NCBI GenBank assembly: GCA_029203125.1
Contig: CP119317.1
Coordinates: forward strand, 3,534,001-3,598,000
Direction: 5' to 3'
DNA from: Candidatus Cohnella colombiensis
Lineage (GTDB): Bacteria > Bacillota > Bacilli > Paenibacillales > Paenibacillaceae
Length of the DNA stretch: 64,000 bases
The notes under the pieces: generated by a model
Seen by the model: only the letters and a program-made list of their open reading frames with translations
Databases searched by the model: none
What the model was told of the DNA's origin: nothing
Program-made: the position numbers and the translations under genes
Part shown: in pieces, positions 43,433 to 52,252 of the stretch
How positions within the stretch are numbered: the first letter of the stretch is position 1
Layout: every line of letters starts with the position of its first letter

Positions 43433-44293
43433 TTAGTTGCCAAGTTGCTCACGCCACTTATATTTCGGCTCCCAGCCGAGCAGTTCCATTGCTTTATTAC
43501 TATTGAGCAGCGCTTCATGCCCCTCAAGAGGTGCACGGAAGTCAGTCACTTCCGGATAACGTGCGGCCATTAGCTCGCGGCTTGGAACTGCCATGCTCGT
43601 CTCATCCGATCCAAGATTGAGGGCAACGGAACCAAGTCCTTCCGCTTCAATTGCAAGGCGGCAAGCTTCCGCTGCATCTCGAGTATCAATGTAGCTCCAC
43701 AGAATCCGTTCGCGCTGCTCTGGGTTATTAATCCACGATGGGAATCGCTCGTACCACTCCGGTGGAATAACATTGCCCAGACGAAGCGACACGACCTGGA
43801 TACCGGATCTGCGGTAGAACATATCCGCAGTCAACTCGCCTACTACCTTGGATAAGCCGTAGCTGTCTTGTGGCAACTGCGGATGCGCTTCATCCATGGG
43901 CACATATTGTGGACCAAACGGATGAACGGCAAAGCAAATACCATACGATGATTCACTGGATGCGATAACTGCTTTCTTGATTCCGAGTCCTGAAGCCGCT
44001 TCCAAAACATTATAAGTGGCCATAACGTTGTTGCGGAACGTCACTTCAGGCGGCACCATACCCGCTCTCGGGATGGCCGCCATATGAACGACCGCATCCG
44101 CGCCAGCAAGCGCGCCGTATGTTTGACCCAGATCTTCAAGATCTACGATCAGCGTGGGACACATAGGCTCCTCCGGTTGACGCGTATCCACGTTAAGCAC
44201 CTCATAGCCATGCTCGACCAAATGCTTAACGACCCAACGGCCTAACATGCCACTTCCACCAGTTACAACTACTTTCTTAGCTCTATTAACCAT
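43433..44293 (-). CDS. NAD-dependent epimerase/dehydratase
   Basis: A 286-residue extended SDR. VVVTGGSGMLGRWVVKHLVE is the NAD loop, then VVHMAAIPRAG, and the catalytic Tyr-x3-Lys in DSYGLSKVVGEL. The C-terminal part LGSDETSMAVPSRELM resembles uronate dehydrogenase-like and UDP-sugar epimerase-like proteins. AAGGGAGAG lies 6 nt before the ATG at 44293. It stands alone between terminators and has no sugar-nucleotide genes nearby, so the substrate is open. Confidence 0.85.
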   Translation of the reverse strand: MVNRAKKVVVTGGSGMLGRWVVKHLVEHGYEVLNVDTRQPEEPMCPTLIVDLEDLGQTYGALAGADAVVHMAAIPRAGMVPPEVTFRNNVMATYNVLEAASGLGIKKAVIASSESSYGICFAVHPFGPQYVPMDEAHPQLPQDSYGLSKVVGELTADMFYRRSGIQVVSLRLGNVIPPEWYERFPSWINNPEQRERILWSYIDTRDAAEACRLAIEAEGLGSVALNLGSDETSMAVPSRELMAARYPEVTDFRAPLEGHEALLNSNKAMELLGWEPKYKWREQLGN

Positions 44294-44417
44294 TGAAAAC
44301 TCTCCCTTATTATTATTATTGATCAAACTGACAATAAATCTAGATTAACAGACCTTGTTTATGTGGTAAACTATCAAAGAAATAATGCTAGGTTTAGTAT
44401 AAAGGAGTGAGTATCAC

Positions 44418-44939
44418 ATGGAAAGTACAACTCAATCACCGATCTACTGGGCATTATTAACGCATGAAGATTGGACGTTGCATATCGCGGCTACATCAAG
44501 AGGAATTTGTTATGTTGGCTCACAGGCTCAACCCTTCGCGGAGTTGGCTGATTGGGCAAGTCGTCGGTTTAAAGATCGCCTGTTGATTCGAGATGAGGAT
44601 AAGATCCAGCCCTTTATCGTCGAACTTACTGAATATTTGAGAGGAATACGCAAGAGCTTTACTGTTCCTTTCGACTTCCATGGCACACCTTTTCAACTCG
44701 CTGTATGGAACGCCCTCTGCAGCATTCCCTATGGGCAAACCAAGTCTTATTCAGATATTGCCACACAAATCGAAAGACCTGCCTCAGTTCGTGCAGTTGG
44801 CGCTGCGATTGGGGCGAATCCCGTTCTGATTACTGTGCCCTGTCATCGTGTCATAGGTAAAAACGGTGCATTAACGGGCTATCGTGGTGGTATACCCATG
44901 AAAACCAAGCTACTGCAATTGGAGAGCGGCAATATATAA
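44418..44939 (+). CDS. ogt: Methylated-DNA--protein-cysteine methyltransferase
   Basis: A 173-residue suicide repair protein that takes the alkyl group from O6-alkylguanine onto its active Cys. The C-terminal domain has FQLAVWNALCSIPYGQTKSY (helix-turn-helix, with Arg finger in ASVRAVGAAIGANP) and the active site VPCHRVIGKNGALTGYRGG. AAAGGAGTGAG precedes the ATG. Length fits the Ogt/AdaB class without the Ada regulatory domain. A second alkylation-repair-type gene (AlkD-like) lies at 52724 but is not linked in transcription. Confidence 0.93.
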   Translation: MESTTQSPIYWALLTHEDWTLHIAATSRGICYVGSQAQPFAELADWASRRFKDRLLIRDEDKIQPFIVELTEYLRGIRKSFTVPFDFHGTPFQLAVWNALCSIPYGQTKSYSDIATQIERPASVRAVGAAIGANPVLITVPCHRVIGKNGALTGYRGGIPMKTKLLQLESGNI

Positions 44940-45016
44940 TTGAGGTAGACGCTGAACACGCTTTGCGGACACTTTCAGAAAAGAATATAGAATGATATGC
45001 TTCCCGACATGTAAAA

Positions 45017-45060
45017 AAGGTTTTCTCCTCTGGCTGATTGCCGTGGAGAAAACCTTATTT
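45017..45060 (+). terminator. Terminator of ogt
   Basis: AAGGTTTTCTCC pairs with GGAGAAAACCTT (12 bp), then ATTTTATTT. The rest of the 420-bp gap 44940-45359 holds the promoter described next and no visible gene. Confidence 0.75.
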
Positions 45061-45244
45061 TATTTAGCGCAGCTTGATGGTTTCGCCTATACCCCAATAA
45101 TCTTAATAGTAAGAAAGTTTTTGGAACAATTGCACAGTTGCCATAGAGTTGAGTCAATCCAAATAAAGTGCAATAGATATGCAGATTATTGATAATTTGG
45201 CATTATAGCTTATCTAAATAAACTGAAAAACTTGGGAAAACCAT

Positions 45245-45299
45245 TTGACTGTATAAGAAAGAAGGAGTATAGTTCCAAATGTAATCTTACTAGTAAGAT
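45245..45299 (+). promoter_or_regulatory. SigA promoter with perfect 16-bp palindromic operator
   Basis: TTGACT (45245-45250) and TATAGT (45268-45273) are 17 bp apart. About ten bases further, at the expected start point, lies ATCTTACTAGTAAGAT (45284-45299), a perfect palindrome in the position of a repressor roadblock. It precedes a 60-nt leader and the PQQ-dehydrogenase-like gene. No regulator gene is adjacent. Confidence 0.65.
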
Positions 45300-45359
45300 A
45301 AATTTTCTATTTTTATTTTATCTCTCAACAATTTATTCAGTCATTTAGGAGGGCATCAA

Positions 45360-47078
45360 GTGAAAAAATCATTCACTGTAGTAAGCACATTATTAGCCGC
45401 AAGCTTGACTCTTGCCGCTTGTAGCAGCAACAATTCGGGGTCCAGCACATCTCCATTGGCATCCCCATCAGCAACAGCATCAGCGTCATCTTCAGAAGCT
45501 GCTGTAGAAGCATCTTATGAGAATTTCCCGAACGTTCACTATGATTTGGGTGCTACGCGTCACGTTCCATTCACAGAAATTACAAAGGAAAACGTACAAG
45601 ATCTAGGGCTTATCTGGTCCAAAGAGTACAAAGCACTGGATGCTTCTATTCCGAACGGTAACCAAAACTTTACCGTCGTCGTTGACGGCGTTATCTATGC
45701 TACAACTTCCAAAAACCATGTGTTCGCATTTGATGCGTTGACAGGTGACGTAGTATGGCATTGGGTTCCAACAGAAGAAATGCTGGCTAACACGAAAAAC
45801 TTATATATCGTAGCTAACCGCGGTGTATCCGTTGCTGAGGGTAAAGTGTTCATGCTAACACTGGATAACCACCTCGTTGCAATCGACCAAAAAACTGGGG
45901 AAACTATCCAAGTTGTCGCTCTTGCCGATGCGGTTGAAGGTGTTACCGTTGAAAACGGCTACTATGAAACGACAGCTCCGCTATACTATAACGGAAACCT
46001 CTATGTAGGTAGCAGTGGCGGTGACAATGGCGTTCGCGGCTTCGTCATGGCCTACAAAGCGAGCGATTTGTCGCCTGCATGGGATGCGCCGTTCTGGACT
46101 GTACCTCCGAAAGGCCAAGATTGGTTGAAGGACAACAAGTATAACGGTGGCGGAACAGTGTGGAACCCACCTTCAATCGATGAAGAAACTGGCTATATGT
46201 ACTTTGGTACGGGTAACCCTGCACCAGATTTATACGGAGAAGATCGTCCAGGAGCTAACCCTTATACGGACTCCGTCGTTGCACTCGACAGCAAGAATGG
46301 TAAATTCATCTGGGCAAATCAACTGGTCAGCCATGACTTGTGGGATTATGACGTAGCTGCTACTCCAATGCTGATCAAAAAAGCACTCATTAATGGAGTA
46401 GAACGCAAAGTTGTTGTAGAAGGTGGCAAGTCTGGTGAGTGGTTCGCTTGGGACGCTGTAACTGGTGAACCGATCTACGAGCACGTTGCATTCTCGAAGA
46501 TCATCGACCATCCGAATCCGACAGCTGAAGGCGTGCTTATCTATCCAGGTCTATATGGTGGACAAAACTACGCACCGGAAACTTACGATCCAGAATCGAA
46601 CTATGTTCTGATTCCAGGTCTTGAAGCACCAAGCTTTGTCCAAGGTTTTGAAGGTAAGAAGGAAGAAGTGAGTCCATTCGGAACTACGCTCGGTGAAGTC
46701 CCTGCGGATATCATTGCTTATGGTACTGTAACTGCAATTGACATGAACACTGGTAAGATCGCTTACCAATACGACACTGATCATGAAATGCGTGGTGGAT
46801 TCACGAGCACTGCAACAGGTATCGCATTCTACGGCGAATTGAACGGTAAAGTGCGCGCACTTGATATTAAAGCTGGGAAAATCATTTGGGAATTCCAATT
46901 GACTGGTGATAACGTGATGTCCGCACCGTCGATCTTTATGCAAAACGGTAAACAGTATATAAGCTTCACATCTGGTGGATCAAATCCACAAATTTATGTG
47001 TTCGCGCTTGGTGGAGACAAAACTCAAGGCGCATCTGCTGAGGGCAATGTTGAGGGCGGCGTAGATCACACTAAGTAA
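45360..47078 (+). CDS. PQQ-dependent alcohol dehydrogenase-like lipoprotein
   Basis: A 572-residue lipoprotein: lipobox LTLAAC (Cys21), Ser/Ala-rich linker to about residue 55, then an eight-bladed quinoprotein propeller. Family landmarks: VVDGVIYATTSKNHVFAFDA, GVRGFVMAYKA, YFGTGNPAP (metal-ligand Asn286), HDLWDYDVAATPML (catalytic Asp329), GEWFAWDAVTGEP and GGQNYAPETYDP. Asp331 makes the D-Y-D pair that marks lanthanide enzymes (XoxF, ExaF/PedH). Two deviations: the Glu metal ligand is Asp222 in SGGDNGVRG, and the vicinal Cys pair is missing (YIVANRGVSV). The mature chain has no Cys beyond the lipidated one. GTG start after AGGAGG. The oxidised substrate and electron acceptor are unknown. 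Confidence 0.82.
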   Translation: MKKSFTVVSTLLAASLTLAACSSNNSGSSTSPLASPSATASASSSEAAVEASYENFPNVHYDLGATRHVPFTEITKENVQDLGLIWSKEYKALDASIPNGNQNFTVVVDGVIYATTSKNHVFAFDALTGDVVWHWVPTEEMLANTKNLYIVANRGVSVAEGKVFMLTLDNHLVAIDQKTGETIQVVALADAVEGVTVENGYYETTAPLYYNGNLYVGSSGGDNGVRGFVMAYKASDLSPAWDAPFWTVPPKGQDWLKDNKYNGGGTVWNPPSIDEETGYMYFGTGNPAPDLYGEDRPGANPYTDSVVALDSKNGKFIWANQLVSHDLWDYDVAATPMLIKKALINGVERKVVVEGGKSGEWFAWDAVTGEPIYEHVAFSKIIDHPNPTAEGVLIYPGLYGGQNYAPETYDPESNYVLIPGLEAPSFVQGFEGKKEEVSPFGTTLGEVPADIIAYGTVTAIDMNTGKIAYQYDTDHEMRGGFTSTATGIAFYGELNGKVRALDIKAGKIIWEFQLTGDNVMSAPSIFMQNGKQYISFTSGGSNPQIYVFALGGDKTQGASAEGNVEGGVDHTK

Positions 47079-47106
47079 TAAAATTGGATTGCAAATAGAG
47101 TAGGAT

Positions 47107-47136
47107 AGAGAGGCAGGTCTGCTGACCTGCCTCTCT
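47107..47136 (+). promoter_or_regulatory. Intercistronic hairpin
   Basis: AGAGAGGCAGGTC pairs perfectly with GACCTGCCTCTCT (13 bp) around TGCT. Only ATTCC follows, so it lacks a true T-run. It may end part of the transcripts or protect the upstream message, lowering expression of the second lipoprotein. Confidence 0.6.
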
Positions 47137-47162
47137 ATTCCTGAATAAGGAGTAGCACAGAT

Positions 47163-48326
47163 ATGAATAAACGGTTAATGGCAATCCCAGTAGCTCTAGC
47201 GCTAACTGTTGGATTATTGTCTGGTTGCAGTGATAATGGGGAGACTAAAGCAAGCCCAGCAGAGTCAAGCACATCTGCAACAGCAAGTAGCTCTGTACAG
47301 GTTGAAGAGGCTGGTGTAGCTTCGATCTTCATTGAAGAAAATCAATTATCGGTCGTCACCTGGAAAATGGACAACTCCCAAGTCGTTTATGTCAATGGAA
47401 CGGTTCTGCTCGATGGCCAACCGGTGTCCGGTGTAGAAGTCAATTTAGGTAAACGGACCCTTACAACAGAGGATAACGGCTCATTTGAGTTTTTAGTAGA
47501 TCGGAGTATTCCGACAACGCTTCCCGTGTCCATCAAATCCGCTGAACATGCGACAATATCGGGGAAATCAGTGTCTGATTCTTCGAAAAAAGCGCTGTTA
47601 GAAGCAAGCACCTCCGTAGAAGTGTATTATCCGATTCAAATTGAGGATGTCAAAGAGATGTCCGGGGATCCTTCTTCGGTTGAGGTTCATGCCCGCATCA
47701 TCATGGATGAGGGTGAAGACTTCCCAACTACGAAGATTACAAGCTATGCCATCATGGGTACGATTAAGGATGCCAGTGGAACGCCTGTCAAGGATGCCGT
47801 TGTCAGCTTTGTACGCGATAGAGGCGAAGGCTGGTCGAAATCCGAGCCGTCTGACGAGAATGGACATTATGTTCTGTACTATTCGCCAGAAGAGGATGAG
47901 GATTTGATCTATCAAATTCACGTAGGCGATACGAAATACACGCTTCCTGACAATAGGGTATATCACCTCCCTGAAGATACAAGCGCGCAAATCGATGTGA
48001 TCCTTCCTGCGGAAGGCACTGTCATTGATGATAAACCGCCTACTTTGGTAGGTTCAGAAGCCGAGGGTGCTCTCTACTGGAGCCTGATGGTTGGTCTGTC
48101 TGTCGGAAGCGAAGTACCCTATACCGTTACGCTACCGAAGAAGGACGGCACCTTCACTATCACGTTGCCGAAGGAAGTTTGGGATCAAACGCCGACATTA
48201 TTTGAATCTCGCATAACCCGATTCTCTATTGATCCGATTAATACGGGAGATACAGTACCGTCATCGTTAATTCCGCAACCTTTGGCGACCGATCCGCAAA
48301 AAATTGTTCCAACTCCCTCAACCTAA
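47163..48326 (+). CDS. Lipoprotein with two carboxypeptidase-regulatory-like domains
   Basis: A 387-residue lipoprotein with lipobox GLLSGC. After a Ser/Thr/Ala linker come two transthyretin-like CarboxypepD_reg units: VNGTVLLDGQPVSGVEVNLG at about 75-150, and AIMGTIKDASGTPVKDAVVS at about 195-260 with YVLYYSPEEDEDLIYQIHVG. The rest is a beta-rich, Pro-rich C-terminal part that I do not recognise. AAGGAG precedes the ATG. It is 84 bp downstream of the PQQ-like gene on the same strand, so the two are probably a surface pair; the domain may bind a glycan or the dehydrogenase. Its end overlaps the convergent helD end by 9 bp. Confidence 0.7.
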   Translation: MNKRLMAIPVALALTVGLLSGCSDNGETKASPAESSTSATASSSVQVEEAGVASIFIEENQLSVVTWKMDNSQVVYVNGTVLLDGQPVSGVEVNLGKRTLTTEDNGSFEFLVDRSIPTTLPVSIKSAEHATISGKSVSDSSKKALLEASTSVEVYYPIQIEDVKEMSGDPSSVEVHARIIMDEGEDFPTTKITSYAIMGTIKDASGTPVKDAVVSFVRDRGEGWSKSEPSDENGHYVLYYSPEEDEDLIYQIHVGDTKYTLPDNRVYHLPEDTSAQIDVILPAEGTVIDDKPPTLVGSEAEGALYWSLMVGLSVGSEVPYTVTLPKKDGTFTITLPKEVWDQTPTLFESRITRFSIDPINTGDTVPSSLIPQPLATDPQKIVPTPST

Positions 48327-50732
48327 AAAATCCGTCTGAATGAAAGGCGTCCAGTCCCCTGTCGTGTAAAGCAGAAGTCGATGCATTGCGCGAGTACATG
48401 CGGTATAGAAGAGCTTGCGCTCACTTTCCCGATAATACGTCTGCGAAGAAGCATCGTAGATCAGCACGGCGTCGAACTCGACACCTTTGGCGAGATAGGC
48501 AGGAATCACCGTTGTTACCTTCTCAAAGGTAAGCGTGTCTTTCGTTATAAGCTTTAGAGCATCACAACCCTGTGTCATCAATGCATCATAGGCCTCGCGA
48601 CTTTCGGCTTCAGTCTTCGTAATGACGGCAATGGAGTCGAAGCCCTCGGCCTTGAGCGCCACGAGGTCCTCTATGATTCGCTTCGCCCGCTCTTGGTTGT
48701 TACCCGCTCTCAATAAGCACGGCTTCCTACCACTCCTCTCGAACGGCACGATCTCTTCTCCCGGTAGTATTAATCTAGTAAACTCCACAATCTCGCGAGT
48801 TGAACGATAACTTCGAACTAGCCGGATCAGACTCGTTTCGTCTTCGCCATAAAGCCGAATCAACGGCGAATCCGCTTCATGTAGATTTGTTGCCTGGGTG
48901 AATATCGCTTGACCGAAATCACCCAATACCGTCATGCGGGCGCGAGGAAACAGACGTTTGAGAAATAAGTATTGAAACGGCGAATAATCCTGACCTTCAT
49001 CAATAAATAGATGTCGCACCTCGGTGTTCGTCCGAGCGCCTTCGACGAGTTCTTGTAAGTATAGGAAAGGGGTCGCGTCCTCATAAAACAGTTCGAGCCG
49101 GCTCAGCTTCTCCTTTGTTTGCCTGCAGATTTCCGGCCAAAGCTCGGGTATGGCAGTCTCGTTCGTCATTTTCCGATAAACGGTAGCATCACTGAACAAC
49201 TGATCATACAGCCCAATCACATCGATGAACTTGAACCTTTTTGCATCTCGCCTTAAAGGTTTGAAGTTCTCCTTCACGACCATCCGACGCAGCAGCTCTT
49301 CTTCTTGCATGTTAAAGTCGAAAACATTCTCTTCTCCCTGCTCCTTATCGCGGAAATCACCATAAGCCTCCAAATACTGTTTAGTAAAATCAAAGACTGC
49401 CTCTTCTTGCCGGTACTTCTTAATCAGCATGCTGTAGGCATCCGCATATTGTTCGTTGTCAAGGTAATCGAGTTCATCTTGAACCCAGTGTGCCTCCTGC
49501 TCCTGACGTTCCAGCGAGGTCAGTTCTCGCAGCAGCCATTCCCTCAGTAGAACAACGCGATTAGCCAGGCGGATGGAGCTATCATAGCTGTAAAATTGCA
49601 ATTTTACTTGCTCTGCTGTAATCAACTCGCGATCTCGAAAACGGACGCCACGAAATAACATACCTTCCGTTCCCAGCCACAGCGCATAGCTTTGAATAGC
49701 ATGCAGAAAGGCTTCGGAAGCCTTGTATTGAATCCCCTTCAGCCGTGCTTCATACCCTTGCGACGATGTTGTTGTCAGTACATATTCGATCTGCTCAAAC
49801 GGGTCCTCAAGGCGAAACGTGGATGCCAGCCAATACGAAAGATATTCCTGAAAGGTCGTTTGCTGCATATTCTCCTCGCCAAGCTCGGGAAGGACGGTAG
49901 ATACGTAGCTGTTAAACATCGGATTAGGCGAAAAAAGAACGATCTGGTCCGCCTTGAGTCGATCGCGGTGTTTATATAATAAGTACGCTACTCGTTGCAG
50001 CGCCGCGGATGTCTTTCCGCTACCTGCCGCCCCCTGAACAATGAGCATACGGCTCTTGTCGTTGCGGATGATTGCATTTTGCTCCTTTTGGATGGTCGCC
50101 ACAATGCTCTTCATTTGTGAATCTGCACCTTTGCCAAGCACTTGCTGAAGCAATTCGTCGCCGATCGTTAAGCTAGTGTCAAACACATTATGGAGCTGAC
50201 CGTCGCGGATCTGGTATTGACGCTTCATCATCATCGTACCCGTTATTTGTCCGCTGGGCGCTTCATAACCAGACACCCCCGGAGAACAGTCATAGTACAT
50301 GCTTGCGATAGGTGTTCGCCAGTCATACACCAGAAAGCTCATACCGTCTGCATCGACGAAAGAAGCTACACCGATGTAAATTTGCTCATCGAAGCTCAAG
50401 CCATCCTCTTGAAAATCCATTCGCCCAAAGTAGGGAGACGGCAATAGCCGTTTCATGCTTTTCCAACGTTGCATCCGTTGTCGGTGACTACGCTCACGTT
50501 CGGACAACAACGCCTCTTGTTGTTTTATACTGTAGAAGGTCTCTTCGAAATCTTCGTCCGTGCTCGTATTGACCGTAACCTCCTCCCAGAACCGCTTGCG
50601 AATATCCGCCAGCTGATCGTGCAGCCCAGCAACCTCCGGCTCCAATTCTGCGATTTTTGAGTGCAGTCCTTCAATAACTAGATCAAGCCTCTTCTGCTCT
50701 TGCTGCCATTCCATCGCGTTTACCATCTTCAC
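48318..50732 (-). CDS. helD: UvrD-like helicase of the HelD type
   Basis: An 804-residue superfamily 1 helicase-like protein. The N-terminal 90 residues form an antiparallel coiled coil (HSKIAELEPEVAGLHDQLAD), as in HelD, which enters RNA polymerase channels and recycles stalled enzyme. Walker A is IVQGAAGSGKTSAALQRVAY, motif II is HLFIDEGQDYSPFQ, and VRSYRSTREIVEFTRL and VITKTEAESREAYDALM follow. AAGGAG is 7 nt before the GTG at 50732; an ATG at 50726 is the alternative. Both Gram-positive classes of HelD lack the UvrD 1B/2B domains, and the length here fits. Confidence 0.85.
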   Translation of the reverse strand: MKMVNAMEWQQEQKRLDLVIEGLHSKIAELEPEVAGLHDQLADIRKRFWEEVTVNTSTDEDFEETFYSIKQQEALLSERERSHRQRMQRWKSMKRLLPSPYFGRMDFQEDGLSFDEQIYIGVASFVDADGMSFLVYDWRTPIASMYYDCSPGVSGYEAPSGQITGTMMMKRQYQIRDGQLHNVFDTSLTIGDELLQQVLGKGADSQMKSIVATIQKEQNAIIRNDKSRMLIVQGAAGSGKTSAALQRVAYLLYKHRDRLKADQIVLFSPNPMFNSYVSTVLPELGEENMQQTTFQEYLSYWLASTFRLEDPFEQIEYVLTTTSSQGYEARLKGIQYKASEAFLHAIQSYALWLGTEGMLFRGVRFRDRELITAEQVKLQFYSYDSSIRLANRVVLLREWLLRELTSLERQEQEAHWVQDELDYLDNEQYADAYSMLIKKYRQEEAVFDFTKQYLEAYGDFRDKEQGEENVFDFNMQEEELLRRMVVKENFKPLRRDAKRFKFIDVIGLYDQLFSDATVYRKMTNETAIPELWPEICRQTKEKLSRLELFYEDATPFLYLQELVEGARTNTEVRHLFIDEGQDYSPFQYLFLKRLFPRARMTVLGDFGQAIFTQATNLHEADSPLIRLYGEDETSLIRLVRSYRSTREIVEFTRLILPGEEIVPFERSGRKPCLLRAGNNQERAKRIIEDLVALKAEGFDSIAVITKTEAESREAYDALMTQGCDALKLITKDTLTFEKVTTVIPAYLAKGVEFDAVLIYDASSQTYYRESERKLFYTACTRAMHRLLLYTTGDWTPFIQTDFLG

Positions 50733-50893
50733 AAACACACTCCTTTTCGGTCTTGTATGAAAAAGCGAATTACCCGTTGACAGTCCGTAAATTCATGTGG
50801 TATGATTACAGTATAGATAAGATGTCATAACTATGCCTATTAATAAAATTTACAGTCGTGCTCCAATCATATCATAGTGCTACTATGCACACA

Positions 50894-50935
50894 ATAAAAA
50901 AAACCCGGCAAAGACTGCCGGGTTTTTTATTTTTC
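50894..50935. terminator. Bidirectional terminator between helD and the LigB operon
   Basis: AAACCCGGCA pairs with TGCCGGGTTT around AAGAC, with T-runs on both strands. It ends the minus-strand doxX-ligB transcript before the helD promoter. Confidence 0.85.
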
Positions 50936-50977
50936 AAGCCGGATTACTATTAGTAAATGAATAGAGACTAGGAGTTT

Positions 50978-51745
50978 CTACATCTCAAAACAAATATGGC
51001 TGAACGTCCCGAACTGATATCCCTTAAAGATCGACTTCGGCTTCTCGGCTCCATATGAACTTCCATAAGCATGGAAGAGCGGAACGAAATGTTCGGCCCT
51101 CGGAACCGCACGTCGAGCATGAGGCGCCATCTGCTCGTATTGAAGCAAAGCCTCCATATCGCGATTGACGATTTTATCCTCAATCCAATCATCGAATTCA
51201 ACGGCCCATTGCTCAGGGTAAGGCTGGTTAAACTTGATTTCATTGAAATTATGAACGGTTGTTCCGCTACCGATGACAAGGATATCTTCTTCCCCGAGCC
51301 CTTTTAAAGCTAAACCGATATCGAGTTGTTCTCTCGGGGTTAGAAAGGGATTGACTGATACGCTTACTATTGGAATGTCTGCCTCTGGATACATATGCCG
51401 TAAGAAGACCCACGAACCATGATCCAAACCTCGCGAATAATCTCTCCTAGATTCGATGCCATGAAGTCGAAACCGTTCTTCTAGTCGTTCCGCTAATTCA
51501 GGTGAGCCCTGTGCAGGGTAGGTCAACTGGTATAAATCATCAGGGAAGCCACCAAAATCATAAATCGTCTGCAAAGTACCTTCTACGAAAGAAATCGTTG
51601 TGATCTTTTGTTCCCAGTGGGCACTAAACATTACAATCGCTTTTGGTTTGAATCTTTCCCCAGTTTCCGTCAAAAATTGCGTGTATGCCGAATTATCCAA
51701 CGCCAACAATGGCGAGCCATGACAAATAAATAAAGATGGGATCAT
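50978..51745 (-). CDS. LigB-family extradiol dioxygenase (DODA/YgiD type)
   Basis: A 255-residue class III extradiol ring-cleavage enzyme. Metal and catalytic His are seen in SLFICHGSPLLALDN, MFSAHWEQKITTI, LDHGSWVFLRHMYPE and GSGTTVHNFNEI, the pattern of the 4,5-DOPA dioxygenase/YgiD subfamily (non-heme iron or zinc). It opens catecholic rings. It is 3 bp downstream of the DoxX gene and divergent from an HxlR regulator; in B. subtilis catE/catD is a dioxygenase-DoxX pair under the HxlR-type regulators YodB and CatR, so a catechol/quinone-induced role is likely, though CatE belongs to a different dioxygenase fold. Confidence 0.87.
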   Translation of the reverse strand: MIPSLFICHGSPLLALDNSAYTQFLTETGERFKPKAIVMFSAHWEQKITTISFVEGTLQTIYDFGGFPDDLYQLTYPAQGSPELAERLEERFRLHGIESRRDYSRGLDHGSWVFLRHMYPEADIPIVSVSVNPFLTPREQLDIGLALKGLGEEDILVIGSGTTVHNFNEIKFNQPYPEQWAVEFDDWIEDKIVNRDMEALLQYEQMAPHARRAVPRAEHFVPLFHAYGSSYGAEKPKSIFKGYQFGTFSHICFEM

Positions 51746-51748
51746 AGC

Positions 51749-52102
51749 TTATAGACGGCCAATTGCTACGAAAACCGCCAATGCCAACAGGATAATGTTC
51801 ATGCCGATTGCTTGATTTTCTTTTCTCTTCGCATGAAATACAGCTGCGAACAGCATAATCAAGGCAAGACCGATTGCAGCAATTGGCGTTAGAATGGGTG
51901 CGATATCCGTTGCCCAAGGTACGATTAAACCGATACCTCCAATTAATTCAACGACTCCAATGAAAGTAACAAGACCCTTGGAGACCTCTTTCACCCACGG
52001 CATCGAAGCTTTCGCTTTCTCATACTGTAACGCTTTCGTCATACCAGCAAAAATAAACATCAATGCTAAAAGTCCCTGAACAATCCATAATGCAATATTC
52101 AT
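51749..52102 (-). CDS. DoxX-family membrane protein (MhqP/CatD-like)
   Basis: A 117-residue protein with four hydrophobic helices: IVQGLLALMFIFAGMTKALQ, FIGVVELIGGIGLIVPW, ILTPIAAIGLALIMLFAAVF and MNIILLALAVFVAIGRL. DoxX-like proteins accompany quinone and catechol dioxygenases in Bacillus (CatD with CatE, MhqP with MhqO) and probably link to quinone reduction in the membrane. GAGGAG stands before the ATG. First gene of the two-gene operon with the LigB dioxygenase; promoter in 52103-52252. Confidence 0.82.
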   Translation of the reverse strand: MNIALWIVQGLLALMFIFAGMTKALQYEKAKASMPWVKEVSKGLVTFIGVVELIGGIGLIVPWATDIAPILTPIAAIGLALIMLFAAVFHAKRKENQAIGMNIILLALAVFVAIGRL

Positions 52103-52138
52103 AATTCGTCCATTCTCCTCTGATTGTGCATTTTTACC

Positions 52139-52218
52139 ACCTAGGTATATAATAGTTCGTAGGATACAACGTTGGAAGTAGGCTCATAAAATAAACCTAG
52201 TATACAAAAAGATACCTA
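52139..52218. promoter_or_regulatory. Divergent operator region of the HxlR gene and doxX-ligB
   Basis: ACCTAGGT (52139-52146) is a perfect 8-bp palindrome and continues as TAGGTAT (52142-52148). Its inverse ATACCTA recurs at 52212-52218, next to CCTAGTATAC (52197-52206). Such TAG/CTA-type dyads in the divergent gap fit paired HxlR-dimer sites; not proved. Confidence 0.4.
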
Positions 52219-52252
52219 TTGATCTATAAGCGAATAGAGAGGAGAAAATGAT

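Noticed and set aside
47598..47990. Minus-strand open frame inside the second lipoprotein gene
   Set aside because: Shadow frame with no ribosome site and no recognisable protein features.
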